NCBI RefSeq assembly: GCF_910596095.1
Contig: NC_056553.1
Coordinates: forward strand, 1,457,170 to 1,521,169
DNA from: Thunnus maccoyii
Taxonomy: Eukaryota > Chordata > Actinopteri > Scombriformes > Scombridae
Reading direction: 5' to 3'
Length of the DNA stretch: 64,000 nucleotides
The notes under the pieces were generated by a model that saw nothing but the letters and a program-made list of their open reading frames with translations, made no database searches and was not told the origin of the DNA. The translations under genes were made by a program, and so were the position numbers. Positions 44,710-55,392 of this stretch are shown here, one piece after another. Numbering within the stretch: the first letter of the stretch is position 1; every line of letters starts with the position of its first letter.

Positions 44710-45075
44710 GTGTTTAGTAATATTAATCTCTAAACCCATATTCTGTAAAACTGCAAGAAATAAGACTGAAAACTTTAGTAATGTGATGTTCCAACTTCAG
44801 ATGTTGATGCGAAAGAACACCAAGATTGTTAGAGGAGGTTTTGATGTTCTTAACATAACGAGTAACCTCGTTAGCAAAGCAGTCAGGCTCAATCATAAGG
44901 ACATCAAATCAGTGATACAGTACAAGCTAGACAGTCATGAAGGATGGTGAAAATTCTACCTGCGTGTTTTCACCATATTAATAACAGATACTGTTGGAAT
45001 AGTGGCCAAAAGGTCACATGTATAAAATGAATAGGAGAGGTCCGAGGATAGACCCTTGAGGAACTCCAGATAACA
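44710..45075 (-). pseudogene. Non-LTR retrotransposon reverse transcriptase relic
   Basis: On the minus strand the words GVPQGSILGPLLFILYM (45066-45016) and, further along, SNNLGVLSHQHLKLEHHI and TKVFSLISCSF (about 44830-44760) are the fingers/palm motif and the later C-terminal NLGV...DLKxxxHI region of LINE reverse transcriptases. The YADD-type catalytic segment expected between them is missing, and frames are broken. Several overlapping short frames (44708-44950, 44956-45147, 44970-45224) are fragments or antisense of it. L2/Rex1-like, from memory. Confidence 0.75.
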
Positions 45076-45197
45076 GGGTAGCAGACACATAGGCACATGA
45101 TTATTGATGTCAACATGTAAGTATTTGAGAGGTATGAAGACAAACAAAATAAATAAACATGTAAGGGCAGTATCAGTGGGTAAGGGTTAGGGTTAGA

Positions 45198-46442
45198 GTG
45201 CTGGTCTAGTTGGCAGCCTTGCATCCTCCGGCTGCACCGTGCTGAGGAGAACGTTAAAAGGTTTTCTAGTGTATGTGTAAAAAATGTATGGCTAGGGAGT
45301 TAGAGGAATCATCAGTGTAAATGTTGAAACCTTGAAAAAGGGGCAGAACGGAGGTGGTTCCTCTAAACAACCGTAATGCCCCCAACGCAGCCTGTAGACC
45401 TCAGGGCACTCTGAAGGTTGTAGCTCGGTGGACAAAGCAACACCAGGGGGTCCATAAGGAATAAAATATCTACTTCTGGTGGTTAATTAAATCACTAAGA
45501 ATAAAAGTTGCCTTGACCTTATTGTTCAAGTAATCATTAGGCATTAGTGATTCCACCTAAATGTACAATAAGCCAGTTCACATAAATCTACAATACAATT
45601 CGTTCCCACATTTTTGGCCTATTTGTGGGCTGAATGTACTGTACGAACGATTCAGTCACTATCATTTCATCTCACTTGATAAATACTGGTTCGTTTACTA
45701 GATTAGGATTATCAGTCACTATGTGTCTGCTATAGTAGGGCCTTAATAACAGCTAATTGGCTTTACAGGGTTACATCACGGTACGTTCTTTAAAACACTC
45801 TGAACACTGACAATTAGAGACTAAAATATAGAATGAACCTTAACTTGGCATCACTTTCTTCACCATAATGAAGCCATAATATCTGCCAGCTGTATCTTGT
45901 GCCCACATATTAATCGAAATATGGGAATTAATTGTATCTCATGCTCTATGACCACTCTGGGTCTCCGTAGAAAAATACTGTTCTGAATGTCAGTGGTTAC
46001 CAGTTAAGGTACAGTAAAGTGTAAATGGTTCCATACAGCTGGTGATGTGATGAGGGTGAGGAGTCTGGGATTCACTGTCAGTTGCTTCTTGTTTTTCTTT
46101 GTTTGAACTTTTGTGTCCTTCTCTGGATTGATGATGAAGAAACACCACACAAGAATTCACAATCAACCACTATATATACAGTGATTTGTTCTAAAGGAGA
46201 CATTTAAAAAAATATGTCTTTACCTCTGAAGGAACTCAAGTGTGGAGCCCAGATCCAGAGGATAGTGGATATTAAGGCAGTAATAGCTTCCAAACATCAA
46301 AGACATGGCAGAGATGAAGGTGTGGATTTGGTCATTCACAACCTCGAGGTCTACACTCAGCAGGAACTGCCTTCAGGGGTGAATCTGGGAAATATTCATG
46401 GGGTGGCAGGAGGGTGGCATCGAGACTCTAAGGGGTGGCAGA
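45198..46442. other. No gene recognised
   Basis: Unique-looking sequence. A 107-codon frame at 46214-46537 is open through 46430 and then runs into an (AT)n repeat. Its peptide (KCGAQIQRIVDIKAVIASK) is not recognised; the minus strand is also partly open. Confidence 0.4.
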
Positions 46443-46466
46443 AATATATATATATATATATATATA
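46443..46466. repeat. (AT)n microsatellite at a MITE edge
   Basis: About 12 AT units ending 10 bp before the foldback MITE; similar ATATATATAT lies after it at 46785. Confidence 0.95.
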
Positions 46467-46476
46467 ATCACTCACC

Positions 46477-46770
46477 GGCCACTTTATCAGCAACACCTGT
46501 GCAATCTAATGCATCCAACACAACAGCTCTGCCATAAATTCTACATTTACGAAGTTTTTGTTGACGTTGTCAGAAAGGTGATAATTCTAATGGACTCCAG
46601 TACACCACCAGCACCCACTACGAGCTCAATAATAAACATAAAGTAGAATTATCACCTTTCCGACAACATCAACAGAAACTGCAAATGTGTAAACTTTGTA
46701 AATGTAGAATTTATGGCAGAGCTGTTGCATTGGATGCAGTAGATTGCACAGGTAATCCTAATTAAGTGGC
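46477..46770. mobile_element. Foldback MITE inserted in AT repeat
   Basis: The left arm (46477-46589) and right arm (46644-46770) are long complements: GGCCACTTTAT/ATTAAGTGGC, ACCTGTGCAATCT/AGATTGCACAGGT, AACAGCTCTGCCATAAATTC pairing with GAATTTATGGCAGAGCTGTT, and AAAGGTGATAATTCTA/TAGAATTATCACCTTT. The loop is about 54 bp. I remember the GGCCACTTTATTAGGTACACC terminus from vertebrate DNA-transposon MITEs. AT-repeat flanks suit a TA-targeting element. Confidence 0.85.
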
Positions 46771-48153
46771 TTTTATATAAGAATATATATATAAAATATA
46801 CCATGGTCCAGGGGAATACTCTTTTCTGATTGGCCGGCAGGTGTGCAGTAAAACCATTTAATGCACACGTAGTGCAGCTCAAGTTTAATCACTGTTCGAA
46901 ATTCATCCTTTTCATACAAAAAAGCAACAACATGGGCAGTTAATATACTGACAGACTTCCTCTAACAAAAACTAAAGAACTGGAGATGAACTCTGCTGCT
47001 TAATGACACCTTATGTGAATTTTAAGCCTCGGTTCAGGCTGGCGGCGAGTTGTCGTGACAATGTTAAGCTCTTGCTTCATAACCTTTTGATTTAGAGTGC
47101 AAAACTTGCATCAAAAATTTGCGGATGCTTTTATTTTATATTGTTGGCAAATTACCCTGATATAAATAATGAATAATCAATAAGTAAGAGTGCGTTAAAT
47201 GTATCGGGTGGTTCGCCTCCATGAAGTTGATCACTCTGGTCATCTTTGCCTTCCACACTTTCACTTCCCTTCTCTCTATCACCAGTTCTCCTGATGTATA
47301 TCTCTGTTCATTAGTTGGTTTCCTCTTTAGTAGAAGAAAACTGGTGATGTCATGCTTCCTCTTCATTTTTACAAGTGTCTCCTACAAGATTCAGAGTGAT
47401 TTAACGACCATGTTTTGCCTTTAATAATCCTGAACAACTTAACACTGAATGTTGTGGAAAGTTTGAGTGAATGTGTTTTTCTGTCTTTAAGGGTTTAAAT
47501 TGGCTCCGAGGTATATATATATATATATATAAAGACAGTATTTGCCAGTCATGTCACTTACAGTCTGTGAAGCCAGAAGTGTTGCCAATGATCCAATACA
47601 TCCAGTGTTTATCCAGTAACGCTGATTAAACGGCAAAAGTCCTTTTTCTCTGAGCTTCAACCTGGAAATATGGTGAAAGTGTAAACTCTCAGGGAAACTT
47701 TGAATGAACTGTCACTGCATCGCTGATTAATGCAGCTTCTCTGGGAGGTTTGGAGTGATTTTAGTGTTTTTTTTAAACTGGCTGCTTTTGTGTGTTGCAC
47801 TTGACTGATCTGAAATTTGGACGTTTGTCTGCAGAATGAGCAGTTTCAGAGATGTTGGTAGCTGCAGGCAATCTGGAGCACCAGTGAATATTTGGGTTCA
47901 GCCAGGTTTAATCCATTCCTCACACAATCAAACATGGGTTACTATTACTAAACAAAACACGTTTCAACAAAACAACCCTGCCACTATCCATCTGTGGCTC
48001 CTCTTTATTTCTACAAGTGGCAGTTGGTAATCCTACAAACACATTTAGCAGGAAAAAAAGCCATCAGCAGGCGTTTGTGGCCAGAAACGGAGCTGCTACC
48101 TGCTGCAGGGACAGCTAGCAGCAGCATACATGGCTCTGGTACTAATGTACTGT
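46771..48153. other. No gene recognised
   Basis: Includes (AT)10 at 47512-47531. Opposed frames at 47136-47366 (minus) and 47221-47424 (plus) cannot be assigned. Later exons of the zinc-finger pseudogene might be expected here on the minus strand, but I do not see them. Confidence 0.4.
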
Positions 48154-48158
48154 ATGTT

Positions 48159-48585
48159 TTACATCTCCTCAACAATGTTCTGTTTGGTCGAAGCAGGCAG
48201 TAGGAACTGACCCTGCAATTTCAAGTAGAATAAACAGATGTTTCTAAGAAAAAGATCACTGAAATGTTCTGATATATCCACATCACCTTCGTCTGTACCT
48301 GCCTCATACACTTGAGGGCTAAAGTTATCTGATTCAGTTGAAACAGATGATGACTGAGAAGCAGATTTTCTGTGCAAGTCACTGATTCTGCTGTCTGCAA
48401 AATCCCTGTTTCCGTGACATGTGGGCGGTAAGTGAAGATTTGACCTCAAACATTTGTGCATCCTCTCACTGGACAACTCACAGCACGTCCTTCCACAATA
48501 TGCTCCTTCAAGTGAGCTATTAGATCTTTAGTATCTTGACACTGGCGTTCACACAACACCATTGAGCATTTAAAAGCGGTAACAG
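48159..48585 (-). pseudogene. C2H2 zinc-finger protein pseudogene exon
   Basis: Minus strand. After an AG acceptor-like word (GTCCGGGCAG, ending 48586) the frame opens as FKCSMVLCERQCQDTK..., a C-X4-C-X12-H-X3-H finger. A second finger starting CPVRGC loses frame at about 48449 (TGA at 48448-48446) and again near 48415. The rest is open to 48159 with an acidic/Ser-rich stretch and LFLRNICLFYLKLQGQFLLP, followed by a GTAAAA donor-like word. I remember this finger plus LFYLKLQ arrangement as a multi-copy uncharacterised fish protein family. Two frameshifts make this copy a pseudogene. Confidence 0.65.
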
Positions 48586-48903
48586 CTGCCCGGACAGTAA
48601 TGTTAACAAGAGCAGATACATTATGCCTCAGTAGAAATGAGCCTTAAATGCTTGCAGTGAATCACATAACCCCTCAATGTCTTAACCGACTTGCCACTGA
48701 AGATTTCCTTAGCCGACCTTGGGTAGTGTTAGCTAGCTAGTTGTTCAACAGAAAAACCCCTACTGTTACATCGACAGTGTTAGATAAAAGTCAACTCTCA
48801 ATTCGTAAGATAGCTAAGTCAACTTACCCTTAAATAACTAGATAGTTTTTGCAAGGGCAACACAGAACTGCAGAAAATCCAAATGTTATGTGTATTCTTA
48901 TCC
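48586..48903. other. No feature recognised
   Basis: Unique-looking sequence between the zinc-finger relic and the minisatellite. Confidence 0.45.
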
Positions 48904-49542
48904 TAACAACCACCCAGTACACCCAAGCAACCAACAAGAACATCCCAGCAGCCCCCTATTAACCACCTAATACGCTTAGCAACCACCTATAAACACCCTA
49001 GCAGCCTCTACATACACCTTTACAATCACCTGGACAAACCCTTGCGACTACCTGGTGAAGTAAAATTTAGTAACCACCTATAAACACCCAATCAGCCATG
49101 TAGTTCATCCTAGCAGCCCCTTAGAAACACCCTAGCAACCATCTAGAAACAACCTGACAACCACCTAGTAAACCCTAGCAACCATCTAGAAACAACCTGA
49201 CAACGACCTAGTAAACCCTAGCAAACACCTAGAAACACCCTAGCAACCATCTAGAAACAACCTGACAACGACCTAGTAAACCCTAGCAAACACCTAGAAA
49301 CACCTTAGCAACCATCTAGAAACAACCTGACAACCACCTAGTAAACCCTAGCAGCCACCCACAAACACCTTAGCAACTATCTAGAAACAACCTGACAATG
49401 ACCTAGTAAACCCTAGCAAACACCTAGAAACACCCTAGCAACCATCTAGAAACAACCTGACAACGACCTAGTAAACCCTAGCAAACACCTAGAAACACCT
49501 TAGCAACCATCTACAACCACCCTGACAACCACCTGGCAACCA
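48904..49542 (+). repeat. Minisatellite with 65-bp higher-order period
   Basis: Built from 21-22-bp subunits such as CATCTAGAAACAACCTGACAA, CACCTAGTAAACCCTAGCAA and CACCTAGAAACACCCTAGCAA. The CATCTAGAAAC/CTATCTAGAAAC subunit recurs at 49248, 49313, 49378, 49443 and 49508, an exact 65-bp spacing, with earlier starts at 49140 and 49183. Units before 49140 are more diverged. The words resemble the internal CCTTAGCAACCAC tandem of family B. Confidence 0.95.
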
Positions 49543-50065
49543 CAAACGATTGCTAGCATTGCTGCACTGCAGTCACCTGACCTTCTTTAAGAAATGCATC
49601 TTTGTAGTTGTTGTAATTTTATCTCATATACCAAATTGCCAGATTAGACACATATTTACATGACATAATTGATCATAAAATGATCACATAAAACGTTCCA
49701 CATCTTGCATACATTAGGAGTTTTATTCAACTTTTAAATCACTTGTAAACACAGCTGATTGAGATTTACTAATCTGACCCACCCATTTCCAAATTCTCCA
49801 ACTCATTCATACCCCTTCAATTGCGTCTTCATCCAAATTAAAGCCAGCAATCCAGTTTAGCGTCAGCCTTTCAACAGCCACCATTTATACTGCAATTTAT
49901 TCAGGAATTGCATTTTCTAGTTTGTCTTTTTATTTGGTTTGTTCACATCACCTCTTAGGAACTACATCCACCTCGTACCCATAATACCATGTGTTGGGGA
50001 CATTTGCGTTAGTTCTGTTGTTGATTTCTTTTGTAGCCAGCAGGGGCATTGCACTTCAAAGGACC
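49543..50065. other. No gene recognised
   Basis: AT-rich unique-looking sequence between the minisatellite and family B copy 2. Confidence 0.45.
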
Positions 50066-50690
50066 CATATTCTTCACATTTCCAGGCTCTACTGGAATAT
50101 TTTTGCATGATTTCCAGTTAAAAACTCCTTATTTATCTTCTACTGGTCCTTTATGCAGCCCCTCAGTTCAGCCTCTGTCTGAAACAGGCTGTTTTAGCTC
50201 CTGTCTCTTTAAGACCCGCCTCCTGATGAGCCCACTCTGTTCTGATTGGTCAGCTTCAGGAAGCTTCCTCCGGCTCCGGAGGCTACGTAAACAAACTATA
50301 GTAGCAGGATTTCACTTCTTTTTCTCCTTCTTTACTCCAAATGTCAACTTCTCAAATCCATCCGTACATGTTGGAGCTGAATCAGATCTGAAATATGAGA
50401 GTGAACAACACATGGAAACACCTTAGCAACCACCTTAGCAACGAAGGCTAAAGAACAGACGGACATTCATGGGAATGCGCAATGAGCCGACGTCAGCTCG
50501 TCAGCAAGGTATAAAAAAAATGTTTTGAACAAAGTGTCGGAGCAGGTTGAAGACCTGACTTTTGACTTACAGGCAGCATTTCTATTTAAGCTTTGGAACT
50601 TTGACCAAGTCTAACATCCAACATCAGAACAGGATATAAATTACAGAAAACCATAAAAAAAAGCAGAATATGCACTCTTTAAGGTACTTC
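50066..50690 (+). repeat. Interspersed repeat family B, copy 2
   Basis: Same orientation and near-identical to 5795-6380. Starts around AAAGGACCCATATTCTTCAC and ends around GCAGAATATGCACTCTTTAA. Holds its own CCTTAGCAACCACCTTAGCAA mini-tandem at about 50421-50441. The 125-codon frame at 50049-50426 is this repeat. Confidence 0.85.
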
Positions 50691-51916
50691 TGCATTAGCT
50701 TCAGCCTCAAGTGTGGTAGTTGCTGCATGCTGCAGGTCACGGCCTGATGAAGCCAACAGAACCACATCATCTGCAAAGAGTAAAGAAGCTTTCCTCAGCT
50801 CGCCAAACCAAACACTTTCCTCTCCTGGTGTTCACGAAGATCACAAACAGAATCAGAATCAACCTGGAGAAACTCTGTTATGACAGAAATGTCTCTAAAG
50901 AAAATATGATAATTGGAGTTCAATTTCAGACTTAGTCATGTGACTTTGCATGTGTTAATCATGAAACGTATTAGTGGGAGACCTGGTGTTTGTTGCAGTG
51001 GTTTACCAGGAAAAACTCATTAATATTGAAACTTTGCTGCTGTTGTGAGAAAGAAAATCCATCACTGCTCGTTAATCTCAGAGCTCAGATGCAAAATACA
51101 GCAGCAACACATATTTTTCTGTCAAATCAGTTTTAAAAAAGATGAGGTGTAATGTTTTTGTGGTACAGCGCTAGATTTTAAATGTTTTTTTTTACTGAAT
51201 AACATCTTTGTGTCCTGTTTCCTTTGGTTCAGTTCATGCAGGGGTCTGTATTGTTTCTTTTTTAAATGGACGAGTCTTTGCAGGGTTCAGGTGAGGTAAG
51301 TCTGACGTCCCTTTTTTAGTGTTTGAATGTTTTGACTATTGCAGACCTTTAGTGTAAATAGATTGGAGTGAACCGAGGCTGCGACACGATGGCTCACGAA
51401 GGGTTTAATGAAGCTTGTTGGCCGAGTCAGGCTCAATATTTCAGCTTCAGATCTGAAACATAAACATTCTCTGTTTGTCTCCAAAAACATCACAAAGGTC
51501 ACCTGTTCTTTACACAAAAGGGAGCCGAGAAATGTTTAATTCATAACTTATATTATTGACTCGGTATGAGAAACCGCTCTCCGCCGACAGACGGCCGGTT
51601 CATGTCCTGTCTGTGACTGACTGTTTGTTTTCTATGCATAATGGTGTGAGGCCCAGTTTACCCAGAATAACCCTCTCCTCCCATCCCTCCGTCGTTCAGT
51701 CTGTTCTTCAGTTTCTGGAGGTCTGTGTGCTTCAAACAATCGAGAGGAAAGGACTGAGGAACAGCCAGGAAGACACAGAAGTTTCTTTATAGTTTATTTA
51801 GGTCAGTTTTCATGTTTAATATTATTTTGGGCTGCACTTATGTACCGTATGCATCAGTTTCAACCACCCAGTGCTCCACTGGTTGCTGAAACTGTGACAC
51901 AACGTGTAATATATGT
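50691..51916. other. No gene recognised
   Basis: Short frames only (50720-50935, 51287-51517, 51556-51792); none has a recognisable domain. Confidence 0.45.
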
Positions 51917-52190
51917 AGAGCTGCAATAGATGATTAAAAGATAAGTTGTCAAATATTAAATTAATGTTAACCTGTTTTGTCATTTTTTAAGAAAAAGTCC
52001 CCCTTCTCTGCTTCCAGCTTGTTAAATATGAATATTTTCTGGTTTCTTTAGTTTCTTTGACCGTTGACTGAATGTCTTTGTGACATTTGAGGACGTGGAC
52101 GTGTCTGATTGACACCATTTTATGAAATGTAATAGACCAAACAACTTATCAATTAATTGACAATGAGAATAATTATTAGTTGCAGGCCTC
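51917..52190 (-). mobile_element. MITE family H, copy 3 in window order
   Basis: Begins AGAGCTGCAATAGATGATTA and ends ATTATTAGTTGCAGGCCTC. Shares CTTCCAGCTTGTTAAATATG and GAATATTTTCTGGTTTCTTT with the reverse complements of the other copies. The 76-codon reverse frame at 52022-52252 is within it. Confidence 0.75.
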
Positions 52191-53374
52191 AATATGTGTC
52201 CATAGATTTGACTCTTGTCTCTTCCGTCATGGTATAGTACGCAGCAAAGCAAACATCTAAAACCAAAAATAGATCTGGAACGATCAATCAGTTAATCAAT
52301 AGTAGATCTATGTAAAATTTAGGTTTAGAACTTTTTGTTGAGTCGAACTACTTGAAGGTTTATGTTGTTGGATTCTTTCCTCCTATTGTTTGTTCAGTTG
52401 TAGCATGCTATGCTTTTCTTTAGCTATTGAAATAAAGTTTGTTTATTTTATGGTTGGTGCATATAATTATTGATTATCCAGAACTTTTTCTCTAGTTTTT
52501 TTCCCCCGTTTTCTTCTGTATGTTTGTGCAAATGTGTATATATGTATGTAGTGACTTGATTTCGACAAAACAAAGAAAAACCTAAGCCCACAGTGAGGGG
52601 CTGTTACCGAGATATAACGACGGCTCCATGTAGTAAATCAAACATCTGCAGACTTGTGCTTAAGATGTATTTATTTACCACCGTGTATCAATAAAGCCTT
52701 TGCTATACACACACTTACACCAATAACTTAGCTAAAGATTAGCCTCTAAACAGCGGCCAAAAAACTGTGTGTTTCTCCCGGTAAGCAGCACACCTGAGGA
52801 GTGATGACCTCTTCTTCTACATCTGCATTTCCATATGCTGCTGTCCAATACGCCACCTACTGCAGCAACCAGGGAATGACCTTAACACACACATCGATAC
52901 AAATGGCTCTAACAATGTATATATATATATATATATATATATTGCTTTGATAAACTTGAATTTTAGATGTTATTGTTGGACATTTTTCATGACTTGCTAT
53001 GTGGTCCAGCCTCTTTCTCTCCTCCTCCGTCTCCCTTCAGTTATTCATCTAATCATCACTGCACGCATTCAGACCTTCTATTGCGCTTCTTCAACAGTCC
53101 TTTTTCTCATTGTGTTGCTCATCTCGCAGACACCCACTGGCCACCCCGACTCCACCAACCTGCCACCAGAGCTCAGTCACACTATCTGCACCAAAATGTC
53201 CTGACTAAATCACATTCAACTCATATTCAAGTCTCTTCTAGTTGAATTTATTCTAGGTGGACCACCAAATGAAAAGGAGGTTTTCTCTTCTACTAACTGA
53301 AGCTGCAGTTTGACATCAGTTCACAGACTGTATATAAAGATGGTAAATGTTGGGTTTCACTCTCCGCTCTGGAA
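52191..53374. other. No gene recognised; contains (AT)n at 52918-52942
   Basis: Frames 52947-53204 and 52967-53245 overlap in different phases. A CACAGACTGTATATAAAGATGG-type word begins at 53321 and may be the true start of family I copy 2. Confidence 0.45.
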
Positions 53375-53625
53375 ACATGTCACAGCAGCCAATCAAAGCT
53401 ACTATAAGTCCTTAAATCTTATTAACGGAGCAATAATAACCTAAATGACTACCAGCACACTTATTAGAGGGTCTGAATTTAGAGATTAAGACTAGAATAA
53501 CTCAATGAAAACAATGATTGACTCAGTATTTCTAGAGAGAAGTTGAGGCTTTGTGAATAGGAGTCTAGCAGCTGTCGGTGACACTTTAAGGTACTTCAGC
53601 CTCAAGCTGCTGCTCGGTTTATTAC
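53375..53625 (+). repeat. Interspersed repeat family I, copy 2
   Basis: Direct match to 5101-5345 over most of its length. The following words (TTAAGGTACTTCAGCCTCAAG) are echoed at 50679-50713, suggesting a further fragment there. Confidence 0.75.
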
Positions 53626-53640
53626 CACAAACACAAAGTC

Positions 53641-54256
53641 AGCTGTAACACTTTGAAAAATTAGAAAACTGGAGGCAGAGTCTGTCTCATACGGACCCAG
53701 ACCTACAGCCAAGACAGAAGGTTATGATTTAAAACCTGACGGGGAGCTTCTATTTGAACTGGCGCAGCTTTTGTAGTCTTTACGGTAGACGGAGAAAGGG
53801 AGAGAAAGTCAAGATGTGAAACAGAAAAGGGGAAATTCAAGCTTTTCCTCCCTTTATTTTATTTTTCTGAAGTTAAGCACTTTATTTGAACATTTTATTT
53901 ATTTTTTCTTATTTTCAAATGCAGCCCTACACCTAATACCCCTGATCTAAACAATGTGAAGGACTGTTGGGACCAAAACTGAACCCAGTAACTGAGGTGA
54001 GATATGTTATCTGGAGATAACAGGACTGATAAGTTTTCCTCCTGCTATAAGAGAAATCAGAGTTATCTAAAGTCAGAGTGGAAACAGCATCAGTGAATCG
54101 GGGACATCTGTGTCCCAGCAGAGTCAGAGAGGACAAGCAGAAACGTGACCATCGTCAGCGGGGACAGACTCACACAGGTCACGACCTCGGTATTGTTCGG
54201 TGGAAGAACGCCGCCTCTGATCCTGAACGTTTGCTGTCAGAGTTCAGACTGAGGGC
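53641..54256. other. No gene recognised
   Basis: Frame 53933-54136 (minus) and 54078-54314 (plus) have no known content; the latter ends in the G-run. Confidence 0.45.
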
Positions 54257-54286
54257 GGGGGGGGGGGGGGGGGGGGGTGGGGGGGG
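54257..54286 (+). repeat. G21-T-G8 tract
   Basis: Twenty-one G, one T, eight G. Extreme G-quadruplex potential, and the exact length is likely to be uncertain in any assembly. Confidence 0.95.
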
Positions 54287-54630
54287 TCAGGATGTAAAGC
54301 CTGTGGGGTTATAATTGGATGGAGAGTCACGGATAATGCTCCGGATTGTTGGAAAGCAACAGCGTTCAAAGAGATTCTGGTGAAGAAAGAAAGAAAAGAA
54401 GAAATAAAAGCGAGGCAGTGACTCGTGGACGTCCTCACATCATGTGAATCAGCTGGACCTGAAAGAGTCCAGCAATGAAGCAAATACAGATTATATTCAC
54501 GTTCAGCTTTACAGGAAGTGGTTAACGTGACAAACAGGGCTCAGTGTTTCTGCTCATTTTGAGTATTTAAAAACAGATTTATTTGCATTTAATCTTCATT
54601 TTTCTGTCCCGCCTTCATTCGAGTGCTCTT
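54287..54630. other. No feature recognised
   Basis: Includes a short purine-rich AAGAAAGAAAGAAAAGAAG patch near 54385. Confidence 0.5.
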
Positions 54631-55107
54631 CATAGACTGTATAAAAATATGGACGTAATTACCGTGACGTCACCCGTTGGTTTCTGAAGCTCAAAGTGAG
54701 CTGCTCCGGCCGTCGCCATCTTGGCAGTGCGTGACGCTGCCTAACTCCCAGCCAATCAAAAATGGGCAAAGAGGCGGGGCCGAATGGCTGAAACAAGCCA
54801 ACTAGCGGCTGGCGGACCTGTCACTCAAAGCAGCCATGTCCTTCATTATGCAGAACTTTACGGCTTAAAAAAATGTAAACAGGTGAGTTATAATAAAATT
54901 CACTCCCCGTACAGTTGTCATGAAAGAGGAAATTAGCTACAGAGACCAAAACCGTTGTTTGTACCAGACTGTAAACATGTTTATTTCTGCTGTAAAGTTT
55001 AACATGGGGGTTTATGGGGATTGACTCGCTTTTGAAGCCTCAAGTGGTCGTTCAAGGAACTGCAGTTTTTGGCTTCATTTTACAGCCCCGGAGGTTGCTG
55101 CTTGGTG
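54631..55107 (+). repeat. Interspersed repeat family C, copy 4 (longest colinear)
   Basis: Runs from CATAGACTGTATAAAAATAT to the CAGCCCCGGAGGTTGCTGC end, giving both boundaries used to recognise the reverse copy at 36503-37288. The frame at 55014-55223 begins in it. Confidence 0.85.
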
Positions 55108-55186
55108 CTCTTTTACATTGTTTTTACATATATACATCATTTCTTGTGCGTTACCTCTTTGTTTCTACGTTTAAAAAAAAGTCATC

Positions 55187-55392
55187 TGCAACATGTCGTC
55201 TGAAGGTAAACGTAGACAAATGATGCACAGTGACTCTGATGACGTGTACGAAGGTGTTTCTCTGTCTGTATATGAAAACGGACATAGTGAGCTGAATGAT
55301 GACAGCGAGGAAAAACCTGTTTCACAGTTCATATGGACACCTGACTGCTGGTTTAAACACACACTTGTAAAATCGTGAACTCGTCCTTTAAG
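55187..55392 (+). repeat. Family J, copy 2 (arm only), with a short open frame
   Basis: From about 55270 the sequence (AGCGAGGAAAAACCTGTTTC, TATGGACACCTGACTG, CACACTTGTAAAATCG) ends TGAACTCGTCCTTTAA, the complement of the TTAAAGGACGAGTTCA terminus I remember for the foldback element at 34360-34862. The central arms are deleted. A 61-codon frame (55193-55378) with an acidic N-terminal half spans the junction; no gene is inferred. Confidence 0.6.

Noticed and set aside
45180..45235. tRNA-like (SINE head) sequence near GGTTAGAGTGCTGGTCTAG
   Set aside because: The box A-like word is not followed by a convincing box B or cloverleaf at the right distance.
48904..49542. CRISPR-like or coding repeat array
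   Set aside because: Repeats are contiguous, and the 21/22/22-bp subunits do not keep a reading frame.
50049..50426. 125-codon frame as a gene
   Set aside because: It is part of interspersed repeat family B, whose other copy at 5795-6380 does not keep the frame.
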